DNA of 64,000 bases. It comes from Terrimonas pollutisoli. Its GTDB lineage: Bacteria > Bacteroidota > Bacteroidia > Chitinophagales > Chitinophagaceae. Positions 1-8,838 of the stretch are shown in pieces. Position numbers and translations under genes: made by a program. Positions within the stretch are counted from its first letter, which is position 1. The number at the start of each line of letters is the position of its first letter. The stretch covers positions 310,001-374,000 of the forward strand of contig NZ_JARKNA010000004.1 in NCBI RefSeq assembly GCF_029360765.1, read 5' to 3'. The notes beneath the pieces are model-generated. The model ran no database searches, had not been told where the DNA came from, and saw only the letters and a program-made list of their open reading frames with translations.

Positions 1-1019
1 AAAAAGCGGTATTTGTCTTTAATTGCTTTTTTGTAAGCTTCCATGGTTAGCTCGTAGCCGGCAAACGCACAGGTCATGATCAGCAGGCTGGTCTTTGGTA
101 AATGAAAGTTTGTAACCAACGAGTCCGCTATATTAAAATCGTACGGCGGGTGAATAAACATATTGGTCCAGCCTTCTGATGGTTTTAATAATTTTTGAGC
201 GGTGAAAGATGATTCCAAAGCTCTCATAGTAGTAGTGCCGATGGAGCAAATACGATGACCATATTCTTTAGCACGGTTAACAATCTTGCAAGCCGTCTCG
301 TCGATATTGTAGTATTCAGCGTCCATTTTATGCTTGCTCAGATCTTCCACCTCAATTGGGCGAAAAGTACCCAAGCCTGTATGAAGCGTTACTTCAGCAA
401 AACGAATCCCTTTTATCTCTAAACGCTTAATCAGTTCACGGCTAAAGTGCAGACCCGCAGTAGGAGCCGCTACTGCTCCCTCATGTTTAGCATAGACGGT
501 TTGATACCGTTCTTTGTCTTCTTCATCCGGTTTGCGTTTAATATATTTCGGCAGTGGGGTTTCACCTAATTTTTCAAGTTGTCCACGGAAGCCTTCCTCA
601 GAGCCTTCCCACAAAAAGCGGATAGTTCGGCCACGGCTGGTGGTGTTGTCGATAACCTCGGCTACCAGGTCTTCCTGGTCGCCAAAATACAGTTTGTTAC
701 CTACACGAATCTTACGGGCGGGATCCACGATCACATCCCAAAGACGATTAGGCCTGTTCAGTTCACGAAGCAGGAACACCTCGATCTTGGCGCCGGTTTT
801 TTCCTTACGGCCATACATGCGGGCAGGGAAAACTTTGGTATTGTTAACGGTGAAAACATCTTTGTCATCAAAATAATCCAGGATGTCACGAAAATGTTTG
901 TTTTCGATTTGACCAGTGTGACGGTGAACTACCATCATACGGGCATCCTCACGTTTTTTGGCAGGATTTTGAGCAATAAGATTTAAGGGAAGGTCGAAAC
1001 GGAATTGTGAAAGCTTCAT
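1..1019 (-). CDS. queA: S-adenosylmethionine:tRNA ribosyltransferase-isomerase (3' end cut by window edge)
   Basis: QueA moves the ribosyl part of SAM onto 7-aminomethyl-7-deazaguanine in tRNA, making epoxyqueuosine in the queuosine pathway (cytoplasm). The frame opens at the ATG at 1019 ([11 protein letters not shown]) and runs without a stop to base 1, giving 339 codons against a family length near 350, so only the last few residues are missing. Visible family motifs include [17 protein letters not shown] near the N-terminus, [11 protein letters not shown], the signature APTAGLHFS and [15 protein letters not shown]. The gene stands alone here. A 187-nt structured leader separates it from a TACCTTTG promoter element. 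The identification is secure. Confidence 0.95.
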   Translation of the reverse strand, partial: MKLSQFRFDLPLNLIAQNPAKKREDARMMVVHRHTGQIENKHFRDILDYFDDKDVFTVNNTKVFPARMYGRKEKTGAKIEVFLLRELNRPNRLWDVIVDPARKIRVGNKLYFGDQEDLVAEVIDNTTSRGRTIRFLWEGSEEGFRGQLEKLGETPLPKYIKRKPDEEDKERYQTVYAKHEGAVAAPTAGLHFSRELIKRLEIKGIRFAEVTLHTGLGTFRPIEVEDLSKHKMDAEYYNIDETACKIVNRAKEYGHRICSIGTTTMRALESSFTAQKLLKPSEGWTNMFIHPPYDFNIADSLVTNFHLPKTSLLIMTCAFAGYELTMEAYKKAIKDKYRF

Positions 1020-1029
1020 TGTATTTATT

Positions 1030-1216
1030 GTGGTTTATAAAAGGCCCAGGACATTAACCGGCCAGGTATTTTCCTGGAAGTAAGGCGGGAGGGTTGATCG
1101 GTTCCACTTTGCCAAAGGCAATTGAGATGAATTTAGGATCAAAGCGGAGCGGCAAACCCCGGTCTTACGGCACCGGGCTCTGTCATGCGACAGCTTTAAA
1201 AGCGGGCAAAGGTAAA
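1030..1216 (-). promoter_or_regulatory. queA promoter element and structured 5' leader
   Basis: On the minus strand TACCTTTG (1214-1207) matches the Bacteroidota -7 consensus TAnnTTTG; I find no convincing TTG -33 box. The predicted leader of about 187 nt holds four short perfect hairpins: CCAGG/CCTGG near 1062-1077, TTGCC/GGCAA near 1110-1122, CCCGGT/ACCGGG near 1157-1176 and CTGTC/GACAG near 1179-1192. There is also a possible long-range TTGATC/GATCAA pairing. It matches no riboswitch class I can recall (not preQ1-I, SAM-I or cobalamin as I know them). The rest of the gap, 1217-1488, shows nothing beyond AT-rich sequence. Confidence 0.4.
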
Positions 1217-1488
1217 TATTTATAACTAAAAAATTTGAGCTGTGGACAATATTTTTTTTAAATCCGGGTTGTTCTAAATATCCGGGTCTGGTTATGGTTT
1301 TAGCCGGTTACGGCATCATAGAACTATAAAACAGGTATTATCGGTAAAGGTCGTCTGCCTCAATAATTTGCGATAAGATGGCCCGATTTCAATGTCAATA
1401 ATTATTAAAATAGTATTTTACCGAATACGCAACGGATTGGTTGATGTGGTCAATTTAATCCGGTGATTCAGTTACTAAAATAGAATAG

Positions 1489-4400
1489 ATGAAGCGATAT
1501 GTTTATTTGATCCTTGTGTTGTTGCCCTTGAGTGCCTTTGCCCAGACAAAACTGAAAGCTAAAAACTACCCAAGTCTTTTATGGGAGATAACGGGGAATG
1601 GGATGAAAAAGCCATCCTATCTTTTTGGAACCATGCATGTCAGCAGCAAGCTGGCTTTTCACCTTGCAGATTCTTTTTATTTAGGCATTCGAAATGCAGA
1701 TGTGGTTGCCCTGGAAACGAATCCTGAGTCGTGGCAGGAAGATATGAGCAAATATGAACTGGCCAACAGCGGCTATGACAGCTATGATAACCAATACCGG
1801 CTGGCGGTTCCCAACGATTATTTTAGCATAAATACACTGAAGTTTTTCAAGTACGATAAGAAAATTGAAAGAGCCCTCTATAGTAATCCCTCTGCTATTA
1901 ATAATTTATTGTATCGCTCCAATGATGACGGTGGCAATGATTTCGAAGAAGACACTTACCTTGATATGTATATCTATCAATGCGGAAAAAAATGGGGCAA
2001 AAAGGTAGCCGGTGTAGAACGATATGCTGAAAGTATGAAGCTGATGATGGAAGCTTATAAGGATGCCGCCAAAGACAAGAACACAAAAGTACGGAGCTAT
2101 GACAGTGAAGACGGATTTGCATCCAGTAAACTACAGGAAGCCTACAGGAGTGGAAACCTGGATTGGCTGGACTCTATCAATAAATACAACAGCTTTTCAG
2201 CGGCTTTTGACGAAAAGTTTTTATACAAAAGAAATGAGATACAGGCTTCGTCAATCGACTCCATTCTTAAATCAGGACAATCGCTGTTTGTCGGTGTGGG
2301 TGCGGCTCACCTGCCCGGTAACCGCGGTGTAATAGAAATGCTTCGCCGGGCCGGTTATCGGTTGCGACCGGTAAAAATGGGGGCCAGGGATAGCCAGCAC
2401 AAAAATCTTGTTGAAAAAGTTAGAGTGGCTGTTCCCTTCAGCACGCAACAAGCTGATGACGGTTTGTATAAGGTGGATATACCGGGCAAGTTTTACAAAT
2501 TTGGTGACGATGCCAGCCTTGACCAGCGACAGTATGCGGATATGGCCAACGGCAGTTACTACATGGTTACCCGTGTCAGCACGAATGCGTGGATGTGGGG
2601 GCATAGTTCAGTGAGGGTAGCTAAAATTGTAGATAGTTTATTGTATGAAAACATTCCCGGAAAGATTATCGCCAAGACAAAGATTGTCCGCAATGGATAT
2701 CCCGGTATAGACCTTACCAATAAAACACGCCGTGGTGATATTCAACGCTACAATATTTTCATCACACCATTTGAAGTGGTGATTTTCAAAATGAGTGGTA
2801 CAGGTGATTATGTAAAAAACGGTGAAGAAGCGAGAAAGTTTTTTGGAAGTATACAATTGAAAGAATACAAGCCTGCAGATATTCCCGCAGGCAGTTGGAA
2901 GAAATATTCACCTCCGTATGGCGGGTTTAGTATCGATATGCCACACGAACCAAATATCGATAACGATGGAAGCTGGATATACGATGCGGAAGATAAAATA
3001 AACAATGCGCAATACCGCGTGATCCGTTCGGATATTCACAATTATCATTTTGCAGAAGAAGATACGTTCGATCTAAACCTGATGGCGGAGAGTTTTGAAT
3101 CCTCAGAGTTTATTAGTAAAAACGAAAGCAGGATACAAAAGACATACAAAGGATATCCCGCATTGGATTGCAAATACCAGGATAAGAGCGGCGGCCTGTT
3201 TCTTACCCGTTTTATTATTCAGGGGCCTCATTATTATACATTGGTTGCACATGGCAAGCATTCCACTCCCGCCATGGAAAAGTTCCTGAACTCCTTCGAT
3301 ATCCAACCTTTCAAATACAACCCGGCTAAAGACAGGAAAGATACTTCGCTATACTATACTGTTAAAAGTCCTGTATTTCCTGAAGCCGGTAAAGCAAAAT
3401 TGGATATTCCCAAATACACCCATTCATCGGATGATGATGACGAATTATTGGAAAACGATCTGTTGGAAAACGGTGCTTTCCGTAGCCGGATTATAGCCAA
3501 TGATTCCACCGGCGAAAAAATATTTGTTTCGTTCTTCAAAATGCAACGATACACCTACGTAAAGGATAGCACAGTACTTGATAAGGAAAACCAGACTTCG
3601 TTGTTCAGTGATTCTTCCGGTATTGTCAAGCTAAAAAGGAAGTTTGAATTGCCCAATAAGACAAAGGTTTGGGAAACTGTAATCACCGATACGGGTAGCA
3701 GCAGAACAATCTGGAGCAAGGTGTTTTATAAAAATGGAATCGGTTACGCCTTACAGACGCAGTCGGATACGCTGAACAAACCCAGCAGTTTTGTGCAATC
3801 TTTTTTTGACAGTTTTGTTCCTGCAGATACATTAACAGGAATAAATCCTTTCACAAAAAAGACCAATCTCTTCTTTACTGATTTTATGAGCACGGACAGT
3901 GTTGCGCACAAACGGGCCGTTAAAAACATTTATTCAATCAAACTTGACTCAGCCGACCTGGGATCGTTGAAAAAAGTGATTGCTTTTCTCGACTGGAAAG
4001 AAAAAAAATACCTCGACGTCAAAAAGGACCTTGTGTCTAAACTGGATGACATAAAAAACCGCCAGGCTTCGGATTATTTACAGGAACTGTATTATGCCGC
4101 AGGCGATACGGTGGAACTGCAGCATAAGGTGCTGGAGGTTTTATTACAACAAAAAACGCCGTATTCTTTTAAACTTTTCAAAGACATCATGCTGAATGAA
4201 CCGCCGGTGCTCGATATTGGCCGCAGTAATGATTATTCGTCCGTTTATTCCGGTGAAATCAAAGCCCTTGCAAGAATTGGTTATGATGATGGAAATTTTA
4301 TTGATGAATTGCATGACTCGTTACAATTAACCAAAACTATCCTGTCTGAGTTGCTGCCACTTTTAAACCTGGATGATTATAAATACAGCATGATGCAGCT

Positions 4401-5304
4401 ACTTGCTGAAATGGTGGATAGTAGTATGATAAAACCAAAAGATTACGACCTCTACTATAGCAAATTTTTAATTGAAGCCAGGCAGGAGCTAAAAAGACAA
4501 GCTATTGCGGAGAAGCAAAAGGCTATCAATAAGGCTGAGGAAAAAAAGGAAGATAAAAAGGATGCGGGCTACGATGATAGCAACGATAGCAATACCGGCA
4601 ATGAAAAACTGCAGCTTTACGCCACTTTGTTATTGCCTTATTGGGACGTAAACCCGGCTGTACAACCACTTTTTAAACAATTGCTTTCTTCCGGGGATAA
4701 AAAGCTTACCTATGATATTATGCTGTTGTTGCTCCGGAATAAAAGGCCATACCCTGACAGCCTGTTAAACTACTTTGCAGCGCTGGATAATTATCGTTAT
4801 AACTTATATACCGATCTGCGGGAAATCAGTATGGAGAAAAAATTTCCTGCATTGTATAATAATCATATTGATCTTGCAAAAAGTAAGTTGCTTGATAAAA
4901 AATCTTACGATAAACCTGATTCGGTTGTTTATCTCGACAGGCTGGATGCACAGGTAAAGAATAAAAAAGGCTTCATCTACTTTTTTAAATACAAAACAAA
5001 AAAGGATGATGCAAGCTGGAAAATTGCCTCGGTAGGATTGGTGCCCCGGGACGCCAGGCAATTTGAATTTGAAGAAGAAGAAAAAAAATCAACAGCGTAC
5101 TTTTCCATTTATGATAATAGCTCCGGAAATTCTTCCTATGACTTTACTGCCTTTACGGATACAAAACTACGGCCAGATGAGCCGGTAATGAATCAACTGA
5201 AAAAACAACGAAAGAAGCTTTTGTATTCGGCCCGCAAAAGTGCGAAAGAGTTTTATAATAAAGACGATTCCGATAGCTACGAGACGGAAAGTGAAATTGA
5301 TTAG
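1489..5304 (+). CDS. Secreted TraB/GumN-family protein with a very long C-terminal extension
   Basis: Sec signal peptide at residues 1-19 (ending SAFAQ). Residues about 30-295 form a TraB/GumN-type domain: LFGTMHVS at about 46-53 near the N-terminal end, then ADVVALETNPE, and the closing motif GVGAAHLPGNRGVIEMLRRAG at about 268-288. Family members are putative metal-dependent hydrolases, and some act as haem-binding or protease-like proteins; the reaction here is unknown. The remaining 970 or so residues match no domain I recognise. They include Asp/Glu runs (around residues 645-655 and the C-terminus), a Lys/Glu-rich charged stretch near 1015-1030 and helix-rich repeats. Ordinary TraB/GumN proteins are about 300 residues, so this is an unusual extension. 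It is monocistronic and has no obvious functional partners nearby. Confidence 0.75.
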   Translation: MKRYVYLILVLLPLSAFAQTKLKAKNYPSLLWEITGNGMKKPSYLFGTMHVSSKLAFHLADSFYLGIRNADVVALETNPESWQEDMSKYELANSGYDSYDNQYRLAVPNDYFSINTLKFFKYDKKIERALYSNPSAINNLLYRSNDDGGNDFEEDTYLDMYIYQCGKKWGKKVAGVERYAESMKLMMEAYKDAAKDKNTKVRSYDSEDGFASSKLQEAYRSGNLDWLDSINKYNSFSAAFDEKFLYKRNEIQASSIDSILKSGQSLFVGVGAAHLPGNRGVIEMLRRAGYRLRPVKMGARDSQHKNLVEKVRVAVPFSTQQADDGLYKVDIPGKFYKFGDDASLDQRQYADMANGSYYMVTRVSTNAWMWGHSSVRVAKIVDSLLYENIPGKIIAKTKIVRNGYPGIDLTNKTRRGDIQRYNIFITPFEVVIFKMSGTGDYVKNGEEARKFFGSIQLKEYKPADIPAGSWKKYSPPYGGFSIDMPHEPNIDNDGSWIYDAEDKINNAQYRVIRSDIHNYHFAEEDTFDLNLMAESFESSEFISKNESRIQKTYKGYPALDCKYQDKSGGLFLTRFIIQGPHYYTLVAHGKHSTPAMEKFLNSFDIQPFKYNPAKDRKDTSLYYTVKSPVFPEAGKAKLDIPKYTHSSDDDDELLENDLLENGAFRSRIIANDSTGEKIFVSFFKMQRYTYVKDSTVLDKENQTSLFSDSSGIVKLKRKFELPNKTKVWETVITDTGSSRTIWSKVFYKNGIGYALQTQSDTLNKPSSFVQSFFDSFVPADTLTGINPFTKKTNLFFTDFMSTDSVAHKRAVKNIYSIKLDSADLGSLKKVIAFLDWKEKKYLDVKKDLVSKLDDIKNRQASDYLQELYYAAGDTVELQHKVLEVLLQQKTPYSFKLFKDIMLNEPPVLDIGRSNDYSSVYSGEIKALARIGYDDGNFIDELHDSLQLTKTILSELLPLLNLDDYKYSMMQLLAEMVDSSMIKPKDYDLYYSKFLIEARQELKRQAIAEKQKAINKAEEKKEDKKDAGYDDSNDSNTGNEKLQLYATLLLPYWDVNPAVQPLFKQLLSSGDKKLTYDIMLLLLRNKRPYPDSLLNYFAALDNYRYNLYTDLREISMEKKFPALYNNHIDLAKSKLLDKKSYDKPDSVVYLDRLDAQVKNKKGFIYFFKYKTKKDDASWKIASVGLVPRDARQFEFEEEEKKSTAYFSIYDNSSGNSSYDFTAFTDTKLRPDEPVMNQLKKQRKKLLYSARKSAKEFYNKDDSDSYETESEID

Positions 5305-5435
5305 AAAGAAGTTATAGCTTTTCTGAATAATTTATTTGCTGATTGTAAGCACTGATCAATTCTATTAAGGACGCTTTGTAAAGGGTGGGCTGTGCGTAGA
5401 TGGTCCTGACATTTCATCGGGATCGGAAGGAGGCT

Positions 5436-7166
5436 TTACATAGCCATTCCTTTTGGAATGGAAGCAATTAACTTTTTCGTGTAGTCAGATTGAGGATTAA
5501 AATAAATTTCATCAGCATTTCCGGCTTCTTCTATTTTTCCTTTGTTCATCACCATGATGCGGTCGCTGATATACCGAACCACGGAGAGATCATGTGAGAT
5601 AAAAATAGTAGTAAAACCCAATTCTTTTTTCAGATCGTTCAGCAGGTTTAAGACCTGCGCCTGTACACTCACGTCGAGAGCCGAAACAGATTCGTCGCAA
5701 ACAATAAACGAAGGGTTCAACGCCAAAGCTCTTGCAATAACGATCCGCTGCCGCTGACCACCGGAAAATTCATGGGGATAGCGGTTGAAGTGTTCTGCCC
5801 TTAGGTCAACTTTTTCCAGGAGCTCAATTACTTTTTCCTTTCTGGCTTTATCTGACCGTAAAATGTGATGAACTTTTAATGGCTCTGCAATCGACGAACC
5901 AATTGTCAACCGTGGATTGAGTGAAGAGTAGGGGTCTTGGAAAATAATCTGAACTTCTTTTCTTAATGATCGCAGTTCATCTTTCTTTTTTGAGGTAAGA
6001 TCAAGGCCATCATAGTATATTTTTCCCGCTGTTGGCTCAATAAGTCGCAGCAATGTCCGGCCCAATGTTGTCTTACCACAACCACTTTCGCCAACCAGTC
6101 CCATAGTTTCGCCTTTATAAATAGAAAAACTTACATCATCAACGGCTTTGGTGTAAACAGCAGGCTTGCCGAAGAAGGTTTTCTTCGCGGGAAACCACAC
6201 GGAGAGATTTTCCGCACGAAGCAGGACTGATTCCTGAAGTCTGAGTTCTGATGTCTGATTTCTGACCTCCGGCCTCTGATCTCTGACTTCCGGCTTCTGA
6301 CTTCCAACTTCTGACTTCATACCTAAAAAATCACTAACAACGGGCAATCGTTCTCCTCTTTCATGCAACAGTGGCCGGCAGGCAAGTAGACCCCTGGTAT
6401 AGCGATGTTGCGGATTATTGAATACTTCCCTGACTGTATTTTGTTCAACAATCTCTCCCTTATACATGACGATAGTCCTGTCAGCAATCTCAGCGACCAC
6501 ACCAAGATCGTGTGTAATAAATATGACTCCCATATCGGATTGCTGCTGCAATTCTTTGATGAGCTGCAATATGGTTTTCTGAACCGTCACATCCAATGCT
6601 GTTGTTGGTTCATCACAAATAAGCAATGACGGTTCACAACACATCGCCATAGCAATCATTACTCTTTGTTTCTGGCCTCCACTCAACTGATGGGGATAGC
6701 GACTAAAAATCAATTCCGGGTTAGGCAGCTTTACTTTTATAAACCATTCAATCGTTTTTTGACGGGCTGCTGTTTTTGATATTTTCTTATGCGCCAACAA
6801 TGCTTCCATTACCTGGACCCCACAAGTAAGTACCGGGTTCAGTGACGTCATGGGTTCCTGGAAGATCATGCCTATTTTATTTCCCCGGATATTCTGCAGC
6901 GAGTAACGATCTTTTTTTAAAAGATTAGTTTGTTCAACCCCGTTTTCAGAGAAGAATATTTGTCCGGAAACATACCTCGCCGGTGGCGAAGGAACTAATT
7001 GCAGAATTGAAAGTGACGTAACTGATTTTCCCGAACCCGATTCACCTACCAAGGCAACGATCTCACCTTTATTTACTGTAAAGGAAATGTTTTTTAGTGC
7101 CGTTGTTTTCGCCTGGCCGGATATAAAATCAACAGAGAGGTTTTGTATACTCAGTAAAGGCAGCAT
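5436..7166 (-). CDS. ABC transporter, two fused ATP-binding domains (oligopeptide/dipeptide type, DppD-DppF/YejF-like)
   Basis: A 576-residue cytoplasmic protein with two nucleotide-binding domains of the peptide/nickel transporter class. NBD1 has Walker A GESGSGKS at 41-48, signature LSGGQKQR, Walker [16 protein letters not shown]2 has [16 protein letters not shown] and [11 protein letters not shown]. Both carry the C-terminal oligopeptide-transporter extension that ends in [10 protein letters not shown] or [12 protein letters not shown]. An upstream in-frame ATG at 7235 exists, but the start at 7166 is preferred: it overlaps the previous stop (TAATG) and gives the normal N-terminus [12 protein letters not shown]. 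The linker at residues 283-313 is translated from a dispersed intergenic repeat (listed separately). No permease or binding protein gene lies nearby. Confidence 0.92.
   Translation of the reverse strand: MLPLLSIQNLSVDFISGQAKTTALKNISFTVNKGEIVALVGESGSGKSVTSLSILQLVPSPPARYVSGQIFFSENGVEQTNLLKKDRYSLQNIRGNKIGMIFQEPMTSLNPVLTCGVQVMEALLAHKKISKTAARQKTIEWFIKVKLPNPELIFSRYPHQLSGGQKQRVMIAMAMCCEPSLLICDEPTTALDVTVQKTILQLIKELQQQSDMGVIFITHDLGVVAEIADRTIVMYKGEIVEQNTVREVFNNPQHRYTRGLLACRPLLHERGERLPVVSDFLGMKSEVGSQKPEVRDQRPEVRNQTSELRLQESVLLRAENLSVWFPAKKTFFGKPAVYTKAVDDVSFSIYKGETMGLVGESGCGKTTLGRTLLRLIEPTAGKIYYDGLDLTSKKKDELRSLRKEVQIIFQDPYSSLNPRLTIGSSIAEPLKVHHILRSDKARKEKVIELLEKVDLRAEHFNRYPHEFSGGQRQRIVIARALALNPSFIVCDESVSALDVSVQAQVLNLLNDLKKELGFTTIFISHDLSVVRYISDRIMVMNKGKIEEAGNADEIYFNPQSDYTKKLIASIPKGMAM
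6235..6320 (-). repeat. Intergenic-type CTTCTGACTTC repeat inside the ABC linker
   Basis: This stretch consists of repeated units close to TCTGACTTCCGG, about nine in 86 bases. It encodes the Glu/Arg/Gln-rich linker between the two ATPase domains. Positions 6294-6320 match the intergenic repeat at 47554-47580 with about four differences, so the linker looks like a repeat copy that happens to stay open in this frame. Confidence 0.7.
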
Positions 7167-7546
7167 TATTTTTCCAGCACTTTTATCATCAGTTTTTTGG
7201 AGGGGGTAGGGTAGTAAGCCATACAAACAGCGCAATCACTTTTTTGCGTGGTATCGATAGTGAAATAAAACTCATCCCCCTGTTGAATAGATGCAGGGAA
7301 GCTGCAGGGACTTCCAAGTCCAAAAACATTTTTATAGGATTTGCCGGTTGATTCATCAGTCCAGTTGGCAACAATCAAAGAAGTATCCAGGTTTCCTTCC
7401 ACGAGGCTGAGTGTATAATTCATACACAGGGCTTTTACTTCCAGTTTTGCTTTATATGTACCAGGGTCAGCGGTTTTTTTGTTGTTGCATTTTTCTGCAG
7501 ATGCTGTCAATAAAAAAACTGAAGATAAAAGGAGGATAAGCTTCAT
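7166..7546 (-). CDS. Small secreted protein of unknown function
   Basis: A 126-residue protein with a Sec signal (residues 1-17, ending TASA). It is followed by a mature part that looks beta-rich, with five cysteines (C20 and those in ALC, SPC and SDCAVC) that could form disulfides. I do not recognise a domain. It is the middle gene of a three-gene set: the AMP nucleosidase stops 11 bases upstream, and its own stop overlaps the ABC ATPase start by one base (TAATG), so the three are probably co-transcribed. Nothing in the sequence ties it to purine salvage or transport. Confidence 0.75.
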   Translation of the reverse strand: MKLILLLSSVFLLTASAEKCNNKKTADPGTYKAKLEVKALCMNYTLSLVEGNLDTSLIVANWTDESTGKSYKNVFGLGSPCSFPASIQQGDEFYFTIDTTQKSDCAVCMAYYPTPSKKLMIKVLEK

Positions 7547-7557
7547 AATAATAAAGT

Positions 7558-8328
7558 TTAAAATTTCAAATGTCTTACGGTTAGCCCGTTATTGATCAGT
7601 TGCTTTAATGAATCGATACCGATTTTAATATGATTATCGACATAATGGGCCGTTACTGTTTTATCACTTTCTTCCGTCTTCACACCTTCCGGGATCATGG
7701 GCTGATCGCTGACCAGTAACAATGCACCAGTAGGTATTTTGTTATAAAAACCAACGGTGAAAATAGTAGCTGTTTCCATATCTATGGCATAGGCCCTGAT
7801 ATCCTGCAGGTAGTTTTTAAACTTTTCATCATGTTCCCAAACCCTTCGGTTGGTGGTGTACACTGTACCTGTCCAATAGTCTACACCATAGTCACGAATG
7901 GTGGTAGATACTGCTTTTTGCAAGGCGAATGCTGGCAGAGCGGGTACCTCAGCCGGGAAATAATCGTTGGAAGTTCCCTCGCCTCTTATTGCCGCAATCG
8001 GCAATATAAGATCGCCAATTTTATTTCTCTTTTTCAAGCCACCGCATTTGCCAAGAAACAAAGCCGCTTTTGGTTCTATTGCACTGAGCAGGTCCATTAC
8101 CGTTGCGGCGGTGGGGCTGCCCATACCAAAATTTATGATGGTGATATTGTCGGCTGTGGCGCATTGCATAGGCTTGTCTTCTCCTATTACTTCCACACCA
8201 TTCCATTCGGCAAACTTGTAAACATAATTGCTGAAATTTGTCAATAGAATATATTCTCCAAAGTTGCTCAATTTCTCACCCGTATAGCGGGGGAGCCAGT
8301 TTTCTACAATTTCTTCTTTCGATTTCAT
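7558..8328 (-). CDS. amn: AMP nucleosidase (nucleoside phosphorylase superfamily)
   Basis: A 256-residue cytoplasmic enzyme expected to hydrolyse AMP to adenine and ribose 5-phosphate in purine turnover. It has the PNP/UDP-phosphorylase core: INFGMGSPTAATVMDLL, then LFLGKCGGLKKRNKIGDL, the ribose-contacting motif AIDMETATIF (Glu of MET) and LLLVSDQP. Bacteroidota members are short and lack the N-terminal regulatory domain of the E. coli enzyme, which fits this length. ATG start at 8328; the divergent nuclease gene starts 48 bases away. First gene of the operon with the small secreted protein and the ABC ATPase. Confidence 0.88.
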   Translation of the reverse strand: MKSKEEIVENWLPRYTGEKLSNFGEYILLTNFSNYVYKFAEWNGVEVIGEDKPMQCATADNITIINFGMGSPTAATVMDLLSAIEPKAALFLGKCGGLKKRNKIGDLILPIAAIRGEGTSNDYFPAEVPALPAFALQKAVSTTIRDYGVDYWTGTVYTTNRRVWEHDEKFKNYLQDIRAYAIDMETATIFTVGFYNKIPTGALLLVSDQPMIPEGVKTEESDKTVTAHYVDNHIKIGIDSLKQLINNGLTVRHLKF

Positions 8329-8364
8329 GTTTTCTCATTTTACAGTTCAGCGAATTTAATCATT

Positions 8365-8372
8365 TACTTTTG
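8365..8372 (+). promoter_or_regulatory. Promoter -7 element TACTTTTG
   Basis: An exact TAnnTTTG match four bases before the ATG at 8377. Transcription would begin at or next to the start codon, giving a leaderless or near-leaderless mRNA. The -33 box is weak (TTA about 22 bases upstream). Confidence 0.45.
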
Positions 8373-8376
8373 AAGC

Positions 8377-8832
8377 ATGCTGAACATACATTATCCGCAA
8401 CCTTCATTTAGTATCAGGAAAGATGCCGGTAAGGATTTCATTTTTGATCCGCTTCGCAAAAAATGGTTATTGTTAACGCCGGAAGAATGGGTGCGGCAAA
8501 ATTTTGTTCAGTACCTGGTGCAGGTTAAAAAATATCCTTCTTCGCTCATTGCAATGGAGAAGACAATACGATTGGGTGAGTTGAAAAAGCGGTTTGATAT
8601 CCTGGTATATGATCATAATCATACTCCCTGGATGATGATTGAATGCAAGGCGCCGGCAATAAAATTGGATGATGCCGTTTTGCAGCAATTGCTAAGATAT
8701 CATATCAGTGTGCCGACAGGCTTTCTTATTATCAGCAATGGCGAGTACAGCTTTGGCTGGGAAAAAAAGGATCAGGCTTTACACATTCTCCAAGAGCTTC
8801 CGGAATGGAGAGAAAATAAGTCAATAGGATAG
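8377..8832 (+). CDS. Stand-alone HsdR N-terminal-type (PD-(D/E)XK) nuclease domain protein
   Basis: A 151-residue protein matching the type I restriction enzyme R N-terminal family (HSDR_N-like). The nuclease core is visible as RFDILVYD (D74) followed by MMIECKAP (E89, K91), with the QLLRYHISVP helix typical of this fold. No helicase, specificity or methylase subunit is present, so this is the widespread orphan form seen in Bacteroidota, whose role is unknown, rather than a restriction system. Its 3' end is 6 bases from the convergent end of the giant T9SS protein gene. Domain assignment is firm; function is open. Confidence 0.85.
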   Translation: MLNIHYPQPSFSIRKDAGKDFIFDPLRKKWLLLTPEEWVRQNFVQYLVQVKKYPSSLIAMEKTIRLGELKKRFDILVYDHNHTPWMMIECKAPAIKLDDAVLQQLLRYHISVPTGFLIISNGEYSFGWEKKDQALHILQELPEWRENKSIG

Positions 8833-8838
8833 TAGGCA

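Noticed and set aside
514..986. Two + strand open frames of 120 and 135 codons
   Set aside because: They lie antisense within queA, whose protein motifs are unmistakable.
8377..8832. Type I restriction system
   Set aside because: Only the nuclease-like N-terminal domain is present; there are no HsdM, HsdS or helicase parts.
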